Assembly: GCA_012064415.1 (NCBI GenBank)
Contig: SSNU01000265.1
Span: forward strand, 242,598 to 306,597
DNA: 64,000 nucleotides
Direction: 5' to 3'
From: Gyrodactylus bullatarudis
Lineage: Eukaryota > Platyhelminthes > Monogenea > Gyrodactylidea > Gyrodactylidae
The notes beneath the pieces were generated by a model. That model saw only the letters and a list, made by a program, of their open reading frames with translations, made no database searches and had not been told where the DNA came from. Shown in pieces: positions 40,701-48,490 of the stretch. The position numbers were made by a program, and so were the translations under genes. Positions within the stretch are counted from its first letter, which is position 1, and every line of letters begins with the position of its first letter.

Positions 40701-42388
40701 TTTTGTCTGTACTATATAATATATTTAATTTTTCACAATTCCAAATCCTCTTACTAGACTTTTAATGAATGAATGTGTAAGTAACGAGAAAATATTCACA
40801 ACTATTCTCTTTGTGAAGTGCATCAGAGTAAGTTTTCATTCTTTAGTGAATAAACTGGAGATTGAGATTTTATTTTTCAGTGGAAACCTTTAAAGTACTA
40901 AAGAACATTTTGTCGAAATTAAATAAATTGAGTTCTCATTACTTTTATTTGGTGTACTAGTTATTGTATATGTTCCCTTTTTAAATTTTTGTTTATGAAA
41001 TGGAAGAAATACAACAACAACAACTTGGCTATGTTGAAACTGGTTAGATTAATGCGCAAATTAAATATGTACTTTCGATTCAAATAATGAGGTCAAGATA
41101 AGAAAAGCTCACCCTCATTTGGAGTCTGGAAAGTTGAGTTCTCAACTTTTCTATAAACAACTTGTGATCCTCATTTTCCTGGCGAAGGTTGACCAACTCT
41201 TGACGCTCACTCGAGGGAAGACTCTTTAGATTTCGCAGCTAAATAGAAAAGTTGGCATTATTAAAAAGACTGACCTTAGTTGTGAATTGATTTTCGAATT
41301 CCTGTTCCATTTCTTTGAGTTTTTTATCATAGTCCATTTGTATATCACGGACCGCTTTGCTGAATTCATTTTGCCATGTTTCATGTGTGGGGGCACTCTC
41401 TGTCTGGAGGATTTGCATCTCTTTAACTTGTTCTGTATTAACACGGCGTAGGAAGTCTAACTCTTCGCGGAGAGTTTGCATTTCTGATTGAGAAGTCATC
41501 CTTATGGCAGTTTCGTCGTCTAAACTCTTCCAGAAAGAAAGATGGGTTTATTTTCAATAAAAAAGAGAGATTTCGACAACTCACCCTGCTCATTGCCTTG
41601 TTATCGGCAGCCAACTTGTCATAGCCTATTTTCAGCTTTTGGTGTTGATCTTCAAGATTCTGGATGCGCCGAATTAGATTTTGATTCTCTCCATCTCGTT
41701 TCGTCAACTCGGACAATGTCGACTCAAGGTCGATAGACAATTTTTCAGAGTTCTTCTTCAAATAGATCAACTCTTCCTTTAGGTCCCGGTTGGCCTGTTG
41801 AAGAGAGGACGTCTTTGCAAGACTTTCCGATTTTTGTCTTTCAGCTTCATCTATTTGGCCGCGTAACTGTTTCAATTCGTGATCATAGAGCTGGCGAATT
41901 CTTTCCGTCTCTCGTCCATAACTTGCCTTGTATCTGTTTAATTCATCGAATAACTTGGCATTTTCTGCAGTTAAAAATCTAATTTTTTCAAGTTGTGAGG
42001 CCAATTTTTCATTTAGCGAATGTAATTCCTTTCGGCTATTCCTAACCGCGTTCAGATTGAGATTTGAATCGGTGAGATTTTCATTTTGTCGCATCATACG
42101 ATCCATTGAGCCAGTAGATCTTCGAATTTCCGTTGTCATTCGAATATCTTCTGGTGAATGATTGTTTGATCCCAAGTAGAGGTTAGTATCAAATCCACTG
42201 TCAGGTGTTACAAGGTTTGGACTTGAATATTTCTGGTTGAGCTTTGACATTGGAGTGCCTCCTCCAAGATGTTCCGGATTTGATTTTGAACTGATACCTG
42301 TGTTATTTCTTATACTAAGACTGGTTGTCGACTTTAAATATGGCTGGGAATTTTGTGTATAAGAGAATGGTCTTTCAGATGTAGCCAT
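22678..42388 (-). CDS. LMN: Nuclear lamin (intermediate filament), complete gene of nine coding exons
   Basis: This gene encodes a nuclear lamin, the filament protein of the inner nuclear envelope. Coding exons, 5' to 3' on the minus strand: 42388-41585, 41526-41275, 41238-41113, 39659-39277, 36107-36034, 33302-33175, 27959-27852, 25302-25183 and 22719-22678. All joins keep phase and use GT/AG, giving a predicted 678 aa. There is a Ser/Thr/Pro-rich head of about 118 residues, then a coiled-coil rod of about 347 residues (longer than vertebrate cytoplasmic filaments, as in lamins) ending at EAEISAYRHLLDAQDG, a linker, and an Ig-fold lamin tail domain (about 560-678). Two features are odd: no clear KKRK-type nuclear localisation signal between rod and tail, and no C-terminal CaaX. 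Introns range from 36 nt to 5.2 kb. Confidence 0.93.
25183..25302 (-). CDS. LMN: Lamin exon 8: C-terminal part of lamin tail domain
   Basis: This exon encodes 40 residues, IWARGQNNNNCVTNEDLESP then YSTWGVGNFVQTTLFNPHGE, between acceptor ATTTTAG and donor GTAACTC. It aligns with the vertebrate T-I-W-A-x-G ... N-T-W-G-x-G-N-x-x-x-T-x-L-x-N-x-x-G-E segment, the most conserved part of the tail fold. The tryptophan and glycines are kept. Confidence 0.95.
25506..26674 (+). mobile_element. Merlin-like DNA transposon with long terminal inverted repeats
   Basis: The element sits in a lamin intron. The outer ends AATTCGGTAGCAGTTCGTTT (left) and its complement (right end near 26674) begin inverted repeats of about 230-255 bp, extending to about 25739 and from about 26418. 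They are nearly identical apart from an extra segment of about 30 bp in the right arm. Between them lies a broken Merlin-type (IS1016-like, DDE) transposase. The element is about 1.17 kb. A target duplication could not be fixed: the flanks do not give an obvious 8-9 bp match. It looks like a defective, internally shortened copy. Confidence 0.7.
25848..26419 (+). pseudogene. Merlin-type transposase, frameshifted and truncated
   Basis: Two overlapping frames match one Merlin transposase. The first (25848-26192) holds CGKDLSISKGNLIFQDIYCL and downstream hydrophobic helices, equivalent to the C-x-x-x-x-S-I-R-x-G-S-x-F region. After a frame change near 26170 the second reads AQIAGNGHMVEIDENQISKK then KYNRD and FVGAFDRSTGKIRLVIV, which matches the V-E-I-D-E-S ... 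K-Y-N-R-G ... R-x-T-G-K signature carrying the first catalytic Asp. The frame stops at 26419 before the second catalytic Asp (S-D-x-W) and the final Glu, so the enzyme is inactive. Confidence 0.75.
27852..27959 (-). CDS. LMN: Lamin exon 7: middle of lamin tail domain
   Basis: The exon encodes 36 residues, PQQLHGYKIVRNVEHGKQLI then RFTFDDFTISPNTSIR, after acceptor GTTTTAG. It aligns with the Q-x-M-G-N-W-x-I-K-R and Y-x-F-P-x-x-F-x-L-K-x-G segments of lamin tails, with His-Gly in place of the usual Gly-Asn and Tyr in place of the Trp. The donor is GTGAGTTC, phase 0 on both sides. Confidence 0.92.
28552..29310 (+). mobile_element. TIR-bounded element carrying a piggyBac transposase tail
   Basis: The left end TAGGGCTTCAAAAAGTATTT and the right end, ending TTTTTTGAAGCCCTA, form terminal inverted repeats of about 14 bp. 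The ends resemble the hAT MITE at 34675-34890, which starts TAGGGCCTCAAAAAGC. Flanking bases GTGACAAC and GTGTGATG are only partly alike, so there is no clean target duplication. The interior encodes a decayed piggyBac-like C terminus (separate entry), which is unexpected for hAT-type ends. It lies in lamin intron 6. Confidence 0.55.
28815..29250 (+). pseudogene. piggyBac-like transposase C-terminal fragment
   Basis: Three frames together cover the end of a piggyBac-type transposase. Frame one reads NFTKGGVDLLDQLVENYSCR then RKIFC, matching the K-G-G-V-D-x-x-D-Q motif next to the last catalytic Asp. The next segment IDIAVYNAFSLARPNKKS matches the D-I-x-x-x-N-A helix. The last segment KTKTRCHNCNSYVCNQS is the C-terminal Cys-rich zinc-binding motif. 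Several stops and at least two frameshifts make it a pseudogene. The N-terminal two thirds are absent. Confidence 0.75.
29985..30560. other. Lamin intron segment with two opposing open frames, unassigned
   Basis: A minus-strand frame (29985-30230, starting MIDNPTGRKNFRFGLCGAVI) and a plus-strand frame (30337-30558, containing YKPDLCVQKILVSKLGFKGR) lie 100 bp apart inside lamin intron 6. Both are somewhat richer in GC than their flanks. I see no splice sites or family motifs that would make either a gene. They are more likely transposon remnants. Confidence 0.25.
33175..33302 (-). CDS. LMN: Lamin exon 6: start of lamin tail domain
   Basis: After acceptor ACATCTTTCAG two bases complete a Ser codon. 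The frame then runs PRPIKTELTAKSQFDYSFKG and PISIDDCSPDGRYVQITNTS to NV at donor GTGAGTAC. This corresponds to the first strands of the Ig-like lamin tail fold (vertebrate pattern V-x-V-E-E-V-D-E-E-G-K-F-V-R-L-R-N-x-S). Cys replaces an acidic position before the turn. Confidence 0.93.
34667..34898. mobile_element. hAT-type MITE with perfect 8-bp target duplication
   Basis: The element 34675-34890 (216 bp) begins TAGGGCCTCAAAAAGCCTAA and ends TTTTGTTTGGGGCCCTA. Its inverted ends share TAGGGCC with CAAA following. It is flanked on both sides by CTTATGAC (34667-34674 and 34891-34898), an exact 8-bp direct repeat, which is the hallmark of hAT insertions. There is no coding capacity. A related single end occurs near 37101 (TAGGGCCTTAAAATTATTG) and related ends bound 28552-29310. 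It lies in lamin intron 5. Confidence 0.8.
36034..36107 (-). CDS. LMN: Lamin exon 5: tail linker
   Basis: A short exon of 74 nt lies between acceptor ACTTTCAG and donor GTAAGTTG. It completes the split Lys codon of exon 4 and reads KARRVFENETSPSRQGNQRH then EFETE, leaving one base. KARR is the only basic cluster between rod and tail domain and is weak as a nuclear localisation signal. The exon is supported mainly by phase (2 in, 1 out) and good splice sites; homology alone would not identify it. Confidence 0.7.
37441..38128. repeat. Long fold-back element, second copy
   Basis: The sequence is very close to 14856-15620: left end ACTAAAGTTGGTTGATATGA, right end CCCAACTTCATATCAAATAG, and the same inner blocks (AGATTAGACAAGAAAGCTGA, ACCGTCAAATTACCGACAGT). 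The left arm lacks a segment of about 75 bp that the right arm keeps, so the pairing has an internal gap. Open frames on both strands (37448-37645, 37842-38051, 37884-38114) are arm artefacts. Confidence 0.85.
38296..39030. repeat. Long fold-back element, diverged third copy
   Basis: The left end CCTAGTTAATATGAAAATGG and the right end CATCTTCATATTAACTAGC are complementary. Inner blocks (AATCATGAGGGCTACTATTA against TGAAAGTCGGCCTCATGATC) pair less well than in the copies at 14.8 and 37.4 kb. It follows that copy by under 200 bp. The 137-codon frame at 38306-38719 lies inside one arm plus the centre and has no support as a gene. Confidence 0.7.
39277..39659 (-). CDS. LMN: Lamin exon 4: end of rod and start of tail
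   Basis: The exon begins NEQLEGTIRETTDELEDLRR after acceptor TCTTTTAG and runs through the helix-termination region, NTKLSLEAEISAYRHLLDAQ. This is the intermediate-filament consensus of the type [20 protein letters not shown]. The following Ser/Asn/Pro-rich tail contains STIRSAPRTAPNYSPTNNIS. Two bases of a split Lys codon remain before donor GTAAGC. Confidence 0.93.
41113..41238 (-). CDS. LMN: Lamin exon 3: coil 2 segment of 42 residues
   Basis: After a 36-nt intron (GTCAGT ... CTATTTAG) the exon encodes exactly 42 residues of coiled coil, LRNLKSLPSSERQELVNLRQ then ENEDHKLFIEKLRTQLSRLQ and MR. It ends at donor GTGAGC. Both borders are phase 0, matching the preceding and following exons. It lies in coil 2. 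Confidence 0.9.
41275..41526 (-). CDS. LMN: Lamin exon 2: coil 1B to coil 2
   Basis: This exon of 84 codons starts after a 58-nt intron (acceptor TTTCTGGAAG) with SLDDETAIRM. It contains TLREELDFLRR, equivalent to the TMKEELDFQK segment of vertebrate lamins, and ends EFENQFTTK at donor GTCAGT. It is heptad-rich throughout. The first frame after exon 1 contains a stop if the intron is read through, so splicing is required. Confidence 0.92.
41585..42388 (-). CDS. LMN: Lamin exon 1: head, coil 1A and first part of coil 1B
   Basis: The ATG at 42388 opens 268 codons. Residues 1-118 form a head rich in Ser, Thr, Asn and Pro with several SP or TP sites (SSPNLV, TPDSGF, HSPEDI) of the kind phosphorylated by mitotic CDK1 in lamins. 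From about residue 119 the sequence is coiled coil, and ELHSLNEKLASQLEKIRFLT with TAENAKL matches the conserved helix-initiation motif of intermediate filaments. The exon ends in-phase at AMSR before GTGAGTTGTC. The head is longer than the roughly 30-50 residues usual in lamins, so a later start is possible, but this ATG is the only upstream one in frame that I see. Confidence 0.93.
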
Positions 42389-43497
42389 TCGGAAAAAATA
42401 TGCAAATTATTTTGTTAATCTGGAATAAATTCTGCTCTTTCTTTATAAAATACACAATAGAGTTAATTCTGTTAATTGCTCATTTCCATTGGTCTTGTAT
42501 ATTCAAGTATGTAAATATATCCTCAGGATTAATTTCACTTTTGGTATGTGTAAGATTCCTCAGCAACAATATAGCCGATTAACTACTATAGTCAAGATGA
42601 AGAGAATATAATTTAAAAAGTATTGTTGACTATAATTCTGTTAAATTAAATTTATGTTTAGGTGAGCTTAGTGTGTTAGTCGGCTTATGTGCGCGTGTAA
42701 ATAGATAGTACTAATAATAATTAATTCTATTGGTCTAACAGAATAGCCAATCAGAATTGAGATATATTCTCTTTTGAGATGGGAAATGCTTTTATTAATA
42801 TATTATGAACAAAAACGAAGAAAAAAAAGGAGATTGAATTAATCTCAATCCTGAAATTTTTCAAGCACCAAATAATGTCGGGCAGATCATCGTTTGTCAC
42901 TAGCCACGTTGAATTTAACGATGTATTGAGTAACGTGATGTTAATTTAACACACATAATCATTACTATAATTTGAAAGTTACAGTCTGTAACTAACAGTA
43001 GTTGATGGATAAGAAATCTTAATCTAGTCTTTTTCTGCTGTGAAACTTATGCTGGTCACCTAAAATTATCTTAAGGATATTATACACGATTCACTGAATT
43101 TACAGCAAAAATCAATTATTTAACTTAGGTAAACTAATTAAGTTTGATCTACCTCAATTTATCTTCCTACTAGTTTTTTGTAATTCTTGTAAAATAAAAA
43201 CAGATAAGTGTTTACGAAGATGAAATAAAAACAGGAATAAATCTATTTGAAATTTTAGATAATAACTTTACTTTAATAATAAAGTTTTAAACTTCAAGTT
43301 TAATTTGTCAAATTGAATTTGATTAAGCGCTGCAAAAAAAGAATTTAAACACATAAATGTTGAAGAAAATTGTTTCACTGATTGTTAGATTTAAAAATTT
43401 ATAGAAATTCCAAAAGCTTTTTTGCCTATTGTATCTTTATAAAGGTTCTATTGTTACCCCTTTTCCAATATCAATTTTAATGACTTTAATCTAAAAT
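42389..43497. promoter_or_regulatory. Head-to-head intergenic region between lamin and Rabex-5 genes
   Basis: The two start codons face away from each other across 1109 bp, so both promoters and 5' untranslated regions are expected here. The sequence is AT-rich without a clear TATA or initiator that I would trust. A non-coding 5' exon of either gene could lie here, but I see no certain donor site. Confidence 0.4.
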
Positions 43498-43714
43498 ATG
43501 AATGATGGAATTCTGTGTAAAGGTGGATGCGGGTTTTACGGGAATGAAATTTGGAATGGATATTGTTCCTTGTGTTTCCCGGAGAAAAAAGTCGAATCTC
43601 CGCCTAACAAAAATAATCCTATCATAAATGAAGTTATTAATAAAATTGACAAAAGTAAAAAAGTAACCCAGAGAAGCCTTGTTAATTTCAAAAAGTTTAT
43701 CAAGTTAACTAAAG
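43498..43714 (+). CDS. RABGEF1: Rabex-5 exon 1: A20 zinc finger
   Basis: The start ATG is followed by [20 protein letters not shown] and YCSLCFPEK. The spacing C-x3-C-x11-C-x2-C is the A20-type zinc finger, which binds ubiquitin in Rabex-5. The rest is a Lys/Asn-rich linker. The exon ends at AAAG before GTTGGATAAT, leaving one base. Read-through reaches a stop within 20 nt, so the 29-nt intron must be removed. Confidence 0.9.
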
Positions 43715-46700
43715 GTTGGATAATTTTTTTATAATCTGATTAGACTTCCTAGATGACAAGCCATCTTCTAGTAATTTATCGCCAGAATATTTCAATGTTC
43801 GCAAAGCATTTTTTGACTTTTTCAAAGAAAGAAATGACAGATTTCTCCAAGAGATAGTTCCCATTGTGAGTTAATTTCATCATAATTACAATATAACTTT
43901 CAGATTGCAGCACGCGTAGAACGAGAAGAGCTATTTAAGGATATCGATTCGTATGCTGAAGATTTCCAGAAAATGTACTCAGAAATCGAATCAAAACTCA
44001 ATTCGAGTAAATATCAGAAAGCCAATAGCCGATTGGATCATGACGAAGTTATGGATAATATTGAAAATTTTGCAACTTTTTGGATCCATTTAGGCACTTT
44101 TAATTTACCAGCTGAGGAAGATGAGAACTTGAAGATTCAGAATATCATCAAATCACTCGAATGGATTCGTCCCTCCGATCTTGGATCTAAACTCAACTTG
44201 GTTGATCCCAAGGTAATTTTTTGATCTTTAAAATATCTGACGGGTTTCTTTCATTTTCACTCCAACAGTTACATGATAAAGCTGAGTTTTTATAGCGTCT
44301 TAGTGTCATAGGACTATTCTTGCAATAAAATAAATGCTATAATCATCCTTATTGGACTATTTCTTAACCAGTTATTCAAAACATAACCAACAAATTAGGA
44401 TAGAAAATCTCTTTTCGTCAATATAAGCATTCTGAGAGCTTCCTTAATTCGCTAAATGATCTATAATATCGATTCACTATCATTTTAATCGAGAACATAA
44501 AATGAAAAATATATATCTTTTAATTCTTCAAGGTTAAATCCATGATTGAAGAGTGTATTCTGGAGATGCAAAACTTTAGCAAAGCCAAGTCAACCCTTGA
44601 GAAACTTCGTTGTCTAGTCTCATGCTCTAATAAAATATTTAGTGCTATGAAAGTTTATCAAGAATCTCTGGTTGAAGGAATCAATAGCCTAATCGACATG
44701 ACTGATATACCAATGCCATCATTGAGTGAGGCAGCGGCTAACCAATCCACAAATGCTGATGACTTTTTGCCAATATTCATCTACGTCATACTAAGAGCAA
44801 ACCCAAATCTCCTCCATTCAAACATTTTGTACATCTCAAGATTCTCCATCAAGGAACGTCTTCAATCTGGTCAATATAGCTACTTTTTCACGCATTTGGT
44901 GAGCCTCTCTAGGATTTTATCACATGATTTTGACTTGCAATTTTCTAATCTAAATTCACGATTCATGAAAGAAACTGAAAATCAATCTTTTAGAATTAAT
45001 AAGATTAAAATAGTAATGAGTATCCGGTAAAAATTCTAAAATCACTTTTACAATCTGAGATATTTTCTAGTTATTAAAATTTAATTCAAATCTGTGTTTA
45101 AGATGGTGCAGAGTGGTCAAGAGGAATCTTTACATGAGTTTTTGAGGTGGCCTTTTTTAATTTCCGATTTTCAACTTGGGCCAGTTCCAGTTGAGAGAAT
45201 TCCAATGGTGTATAGAACATACGATATCTTTTTTGAGACGTGATTGATGTGAATATTTTGCTATAATTTTAATAGAAGAAAAAATTTCTTAATTTTCATT
45301 CCTTCAATATTTCCTGCCATGTTTTTGTATAAATAATTCAATCATTTGCGAATGAAAAAATCCCAAGAATAACAAAATTCACTTGAAAGTAGTCTCATCG
45401 TTTTTTGCTGTTGAAAAATGAAATTTTGTCTGGATTATCGCACCATCCAAATGTTTTTACATATCTCGAAATATCTTACACTGTTCAATAAGACTTGTTA
45501 GACTAAGCATTTTATAATTACTAAAATCGAAATTGTGAAATCTACTCCTAATGATTATGATCCAAAACAAGATCACTAGACCTGAAGGGTCTTGTTGGTA
45601 GATTACATAATTAAGACGCTCCGTTATCGTTATGGCGTAGAAAAAAATGTTTGAAAAAGAGTAAGATGTGATTCTGTAAAGTGTGGTGTTATCCCATGGT
45701 TTTGGCTTGCAATTTTAATCTAAATTCACGATAAAACTGAAAATCAATCTTTTACTGTAACTTTTTTACGTATAAAAATTCATTTTTACAGTCCAAAGAC
45801 ATTTCTCTGCGCCACTGAGGAGGCCTCTACTTGAATTCTTGATTTTTCTAAAATTTTGCGCTCCTTATCTTGGTACATAAATCTTTGATTTTGGTGTCTT
45901 GGATAAGGATTAAGAATAGGCAAATTTTCCCAAATTATGAAAACCTCGAATAATTCTGTTAATAAATATTTAGAATTTTATGAGTTTATCAACTTTTTAT
46001 ACTAAGTTAATTCTCAAAAATTACTCATTTTTTTCCAAAAACAGGTAATCTTTGTAGCTTTAGCAGATAGAGTTCAGGCAATTGTATATATGAATTCTAC
46101 AGGTAGGATTACTCGATAAAATTATCTTACTTTCTCCCTATAACCCTGGGAAGTAGGCTTTGAAAATAATAAACTCTCTTTAAATTAGTATAGGATGAGT
46201 TTGACGAATGACAGAGCCAAGATCTTTGCGTATTCCAGGAGATTGATAAATTTCCTATCGAATAAGGGGTGAAAAAAGTATTTTCTGAGGCTTTAATAAA
46301 TAATAATGAGTTGCTAAACTGATATGTCATAGAAATAACCCAGTGGACCTTTAAGGGTTAAATTTTTATTGTATTTAAAATAAAGTTATTCTTTCATTAG
46401 ATTGGAGCTGTTGAATTTATCAAAAAAATTGACGAAACCGCTCTTGGCTTAACAAAAGAAGAGTTTGATCGACGAATGAATGGCATTCATCCTCCAGTTA
46501 AACCCTTCACTAATTCTGAAGGGCTTTTCTATCAAAATGAAGTCAATCTTTATGAAATAGAAAAAAAGTTAGTTCGCTTGCTTTCTCATGCTTTTTTGCA
46601 TCGTTTTTATTCGTTGGAAATCTAGTCAAAGATTTGATGAAAGAAAATTAAAAATTGAGTCAATCTTGTCTCAGTTAACAATTTTATATAACAGAATCTG

Positions 46701-48081
46701 TTCCAACACTTTTATCAGATAAGTTTCGTACAAAACAGTTTAAAAATCGTTTTCATATGGCTGGAAAGGAAATTAAAAGTAAATAAATAAATTTCTAAAT
46801 GATTAGCCTAAATAATTTAAGTTTCTTCCACACTTTCCATGAAAAAATTTTTGAGTAACCATGGAAGTTATTTTTGAAAGAATATTTTCTTTGGGGTTAT
46901 TTTTGGAATTAACCCAAAAAGCTTTAGGCTAAAACAAATTATAATCTACAATAAAAAGGGCCATATTCTTGTTAAAATTTTATTTTGTCTAGAGTTGTTG
47001 ATGATTTTTGAAAAAAATCGTAGATTTCCAATTTATTATTTGGCCTTAGTAGTTAGAAATAGACTTTCAAATTGCTACAGTAATTATTACCGGTCGATTG
47101 ATATAAAATTGGAAATCAATGATCTTCACAACAATCTCGATATTTTCATCAAGAATTCGAATATGATGACGATTATAATTATTGAAGAATATGTTTTAAT
47201 TTGAAAGTGGCCAAAGTGGTCTTTCAGGATCAGAATCAAACAAGAAAATCAATTAGACTAAATCTGATCTAATTAGTCTCCCCTTGATCGTTTGGAAATT
47301 GAATTTCCATTTCTTGATCATTTTCTCTACTCTTGACTATCAAAGATCTGTCAAGGGGGGGAGTAGTTTCAAGAAATTAATTGAACCAGCCTCCTTGTCT
47401 TATTCTAAACCGCAAAAAATTATCCCATTACTTTCAAATCAATGAAAAATTTTAGCCTAAACTTCAAAAAAATGGGAATTTGGCGTCAAAATTTACCATA
47501 TTTTTCTTAAAAATTAGTTTAAATTCCGAATTTTTCTCTTTAAATGGTAAAAGTAGGAATAATAGTCCAGATTTCTCAAATTCTTCACCATATTCGAATT
47601 CTTGATCAAAAAATTAAGAAACAAGAAAGGGCGTTCTCTCTGGTTTAGTCGCTGTGAATTTTTACATCTCTAATTACAGCTTGTCATGATCAACCTCTGT
47701 TGACTTATCTTCAGTTCTAATTATTCCCAATTCTTTAATTTTCACTTGGGAGAATCCTTGCCATATTCAAAGTTTATTACTATTTAGTATTCGTTCGTTT
47801 ACAAGTTCAGAATCAAATAGTAATAATATTCTTGACAAATCCTTTTCAACAAAAATTTTAGCAATATTATCGTTCTAATTGAAACGTTTCTCTCTTCTAG
47901 AACACAGACTATTGAGACAGATTTGAATAGGGTCGAGGAGGATTTGATCAAATTCACAGACGAAATGACGAACAAGATTAGAATGACAGATGAGAACACA
48001 GACGTAAAGACTACAGTCAAATTGAACGATGATTTACTGGCCAATCCGTTTCTTTTAGTTTCATATGAATCGAAAAAATGA
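43498..48081 (+). CDS. RABGEF1: Rabex-5/RABGEF1-like Rab5 guanine nucleotide exchange factor, complete gene
   Basis: This gene encodes a Rab5 activator of early endosomes. Coding exons: 43498-43714, 43744-43865, 43904-44212, 44533-44898, 46401-46567 and 47901-48081; all phases agree, giving a predicted 453 aa (human 491). There is an A20-type zinc finger at residues 7-30 (CKGGC ... CSLC), then a linker, a helical bundle (about 80-215) and a VPS9 catalytic core (about 215-365) with [20 protein letters not shown] and YFFTHL. A C-terminal coiled coil follows ([18 protein letters not shown]), which in Rabex-5 binds Rabaptin. The ubiquitin-binding MIU helix that follows the finger in vertebrates is not apparent. 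Two introns are only 29 and 38 nt. AATAAA lies at 48193. Confidence 0.93.
44533..44898 (+). CDS. RABGEF1: Rabex-5 exon 4: VPS9 catalytic core
   Basis: After acceptor TAATTCTTCAAG the exon starts [20 protein letters not shown]. It carries the VPS9 core: [29 protein letters not shown] and YFFTHL. The Asp and Pro of DDFLP and the Tyr and Thr of YFFT occupy the positions needed for Rab5 exchange in Rabex-5. An extra [18 protein letters not shown] loop replaces a shorter stretch in vertebrates. The donor GTGAGCC follows THL in phase 0. The open frame continues 43 codons into the intron, but the homology resumes only at 46401. Confidence 0.93.
46045..46361 (+). mobile_element. piggyBac-related remnant in Rabex-5 intron 4
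   Basis: The right end is CTTTAAGGGTTAA, the complement of a TTAACCCTT-type piggyBac terminus. The stretch ACAGGTAATCTTTGTAGCTT through GGGAAGTAGG, and GAGCCAAGATCTTTGCGTAT onward, match 51385-51575 and 51955-52103. Compared with that copy the whole 5' part of the transposase frame is missing (jump at about 46204, where GAGTTTGACGAATGACAGAG replaces it). It is a deletion derivative with no coding capacity. Confidence 0.65.
46401..46567 (+). CDS. RABGEF1: Rabex-5 exon 5: end of VPS9 domain
   Basis: The exon starts [20 protein letters not shown] then EFDRRMNG after acceptor TTTCATTAG, equivalent to the A-V-A-F-I-E-K-L-D ... F-D-R-Y-M stretch of human RABGEF1. It ends NLYEIEK with two bases of a split Lys codon before GTTAGT. 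The next exon (47901, acceptor CTCTTCTAG) supplies the third base and continues [18 protein letters not shown] to a TGA at 48081. Confidence 0.88.
47090..47640. repeat. Fold-back element, degenerate copy
   Basis: The left part, GATATAAAATTGGAAATCAA and TCGATATTTTCATCAAGAAT, and the right part, CATATTCGAATTCTTGATCA, resemble the ends of the element at 14856-15620. The middle contains TTTCAGGATCAGAATCAAAC and an approximate complement. It lies in the last Rabex-5 intron. Confidence 0.5.
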
Positions 48082-48349
48082 TAATTTAAAATTTCTTGTG
48101 TTCAATCCATGATGTTATACATATAAGTCAAAGATCTCGTTTACATTGATTATTTTATCCATACTCCTGAATGATTTTAATATGAATTCTTCAATAAAAT
48201 AATGTTTTTATTATCATCTTGCTACTTGAAAGTAACTTGAAAGAGAAATCTTATAATGCCGACAACAAGTTAGAAAGAAATTTATTGATTTAACTCAAGT
48301 GGGGTCACAGATAATTTCAATATCGATATGAAATATAACCTGATCCATA

Positions 48350-48490
48350 GAAGAGTGAAAAAATATCAAAATCACGGTGGAAGATGTAGACGGGTTTCGT
48401 CCCGACTATGACTCTTTAGTACACCATAGCCAGGATTCAAACCCGGATCATCAAACAGACGATTGCTTTGAAGAGTAGAAGTCTGTATTT
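48350..48490 (-). repeat. Candidate tRNA-related SINE
   Basis: On the minus strand GGGTTTGAATCCTGGCTATG contains a near-consensus RNA polymerase III B box (GGTTTGAATCC at 48433-48443). A GC-rich stretch follows with GGGACGAAACCCGTCTAC. An A box is not convincing, and the cloverleaf cannot be completed, so this is not an intact tRNA. Composition differs clearly from the surrounding AT-rich DNA. Confidence 0.4.

Noticed and set aside
41226..42161. Alternative frames on both strands across lamin exons 1-3
   Set aside because: The lamin frame explains the coding signal; the others show no conserved motif.
44899..45030. Continuation of the Rabex-5 frame past THL to a stop at 45030
   Set aside because: Homology breaks at the GTGAGC donor and resumes at 46401 in phase, so the read-through is intronic.
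48350..48490. Intact tRNA gene
   Set aside because: Only the B box and T-arm-like part are recognisable; no acceptor stem or A box, so kept as a SINE candidate only.
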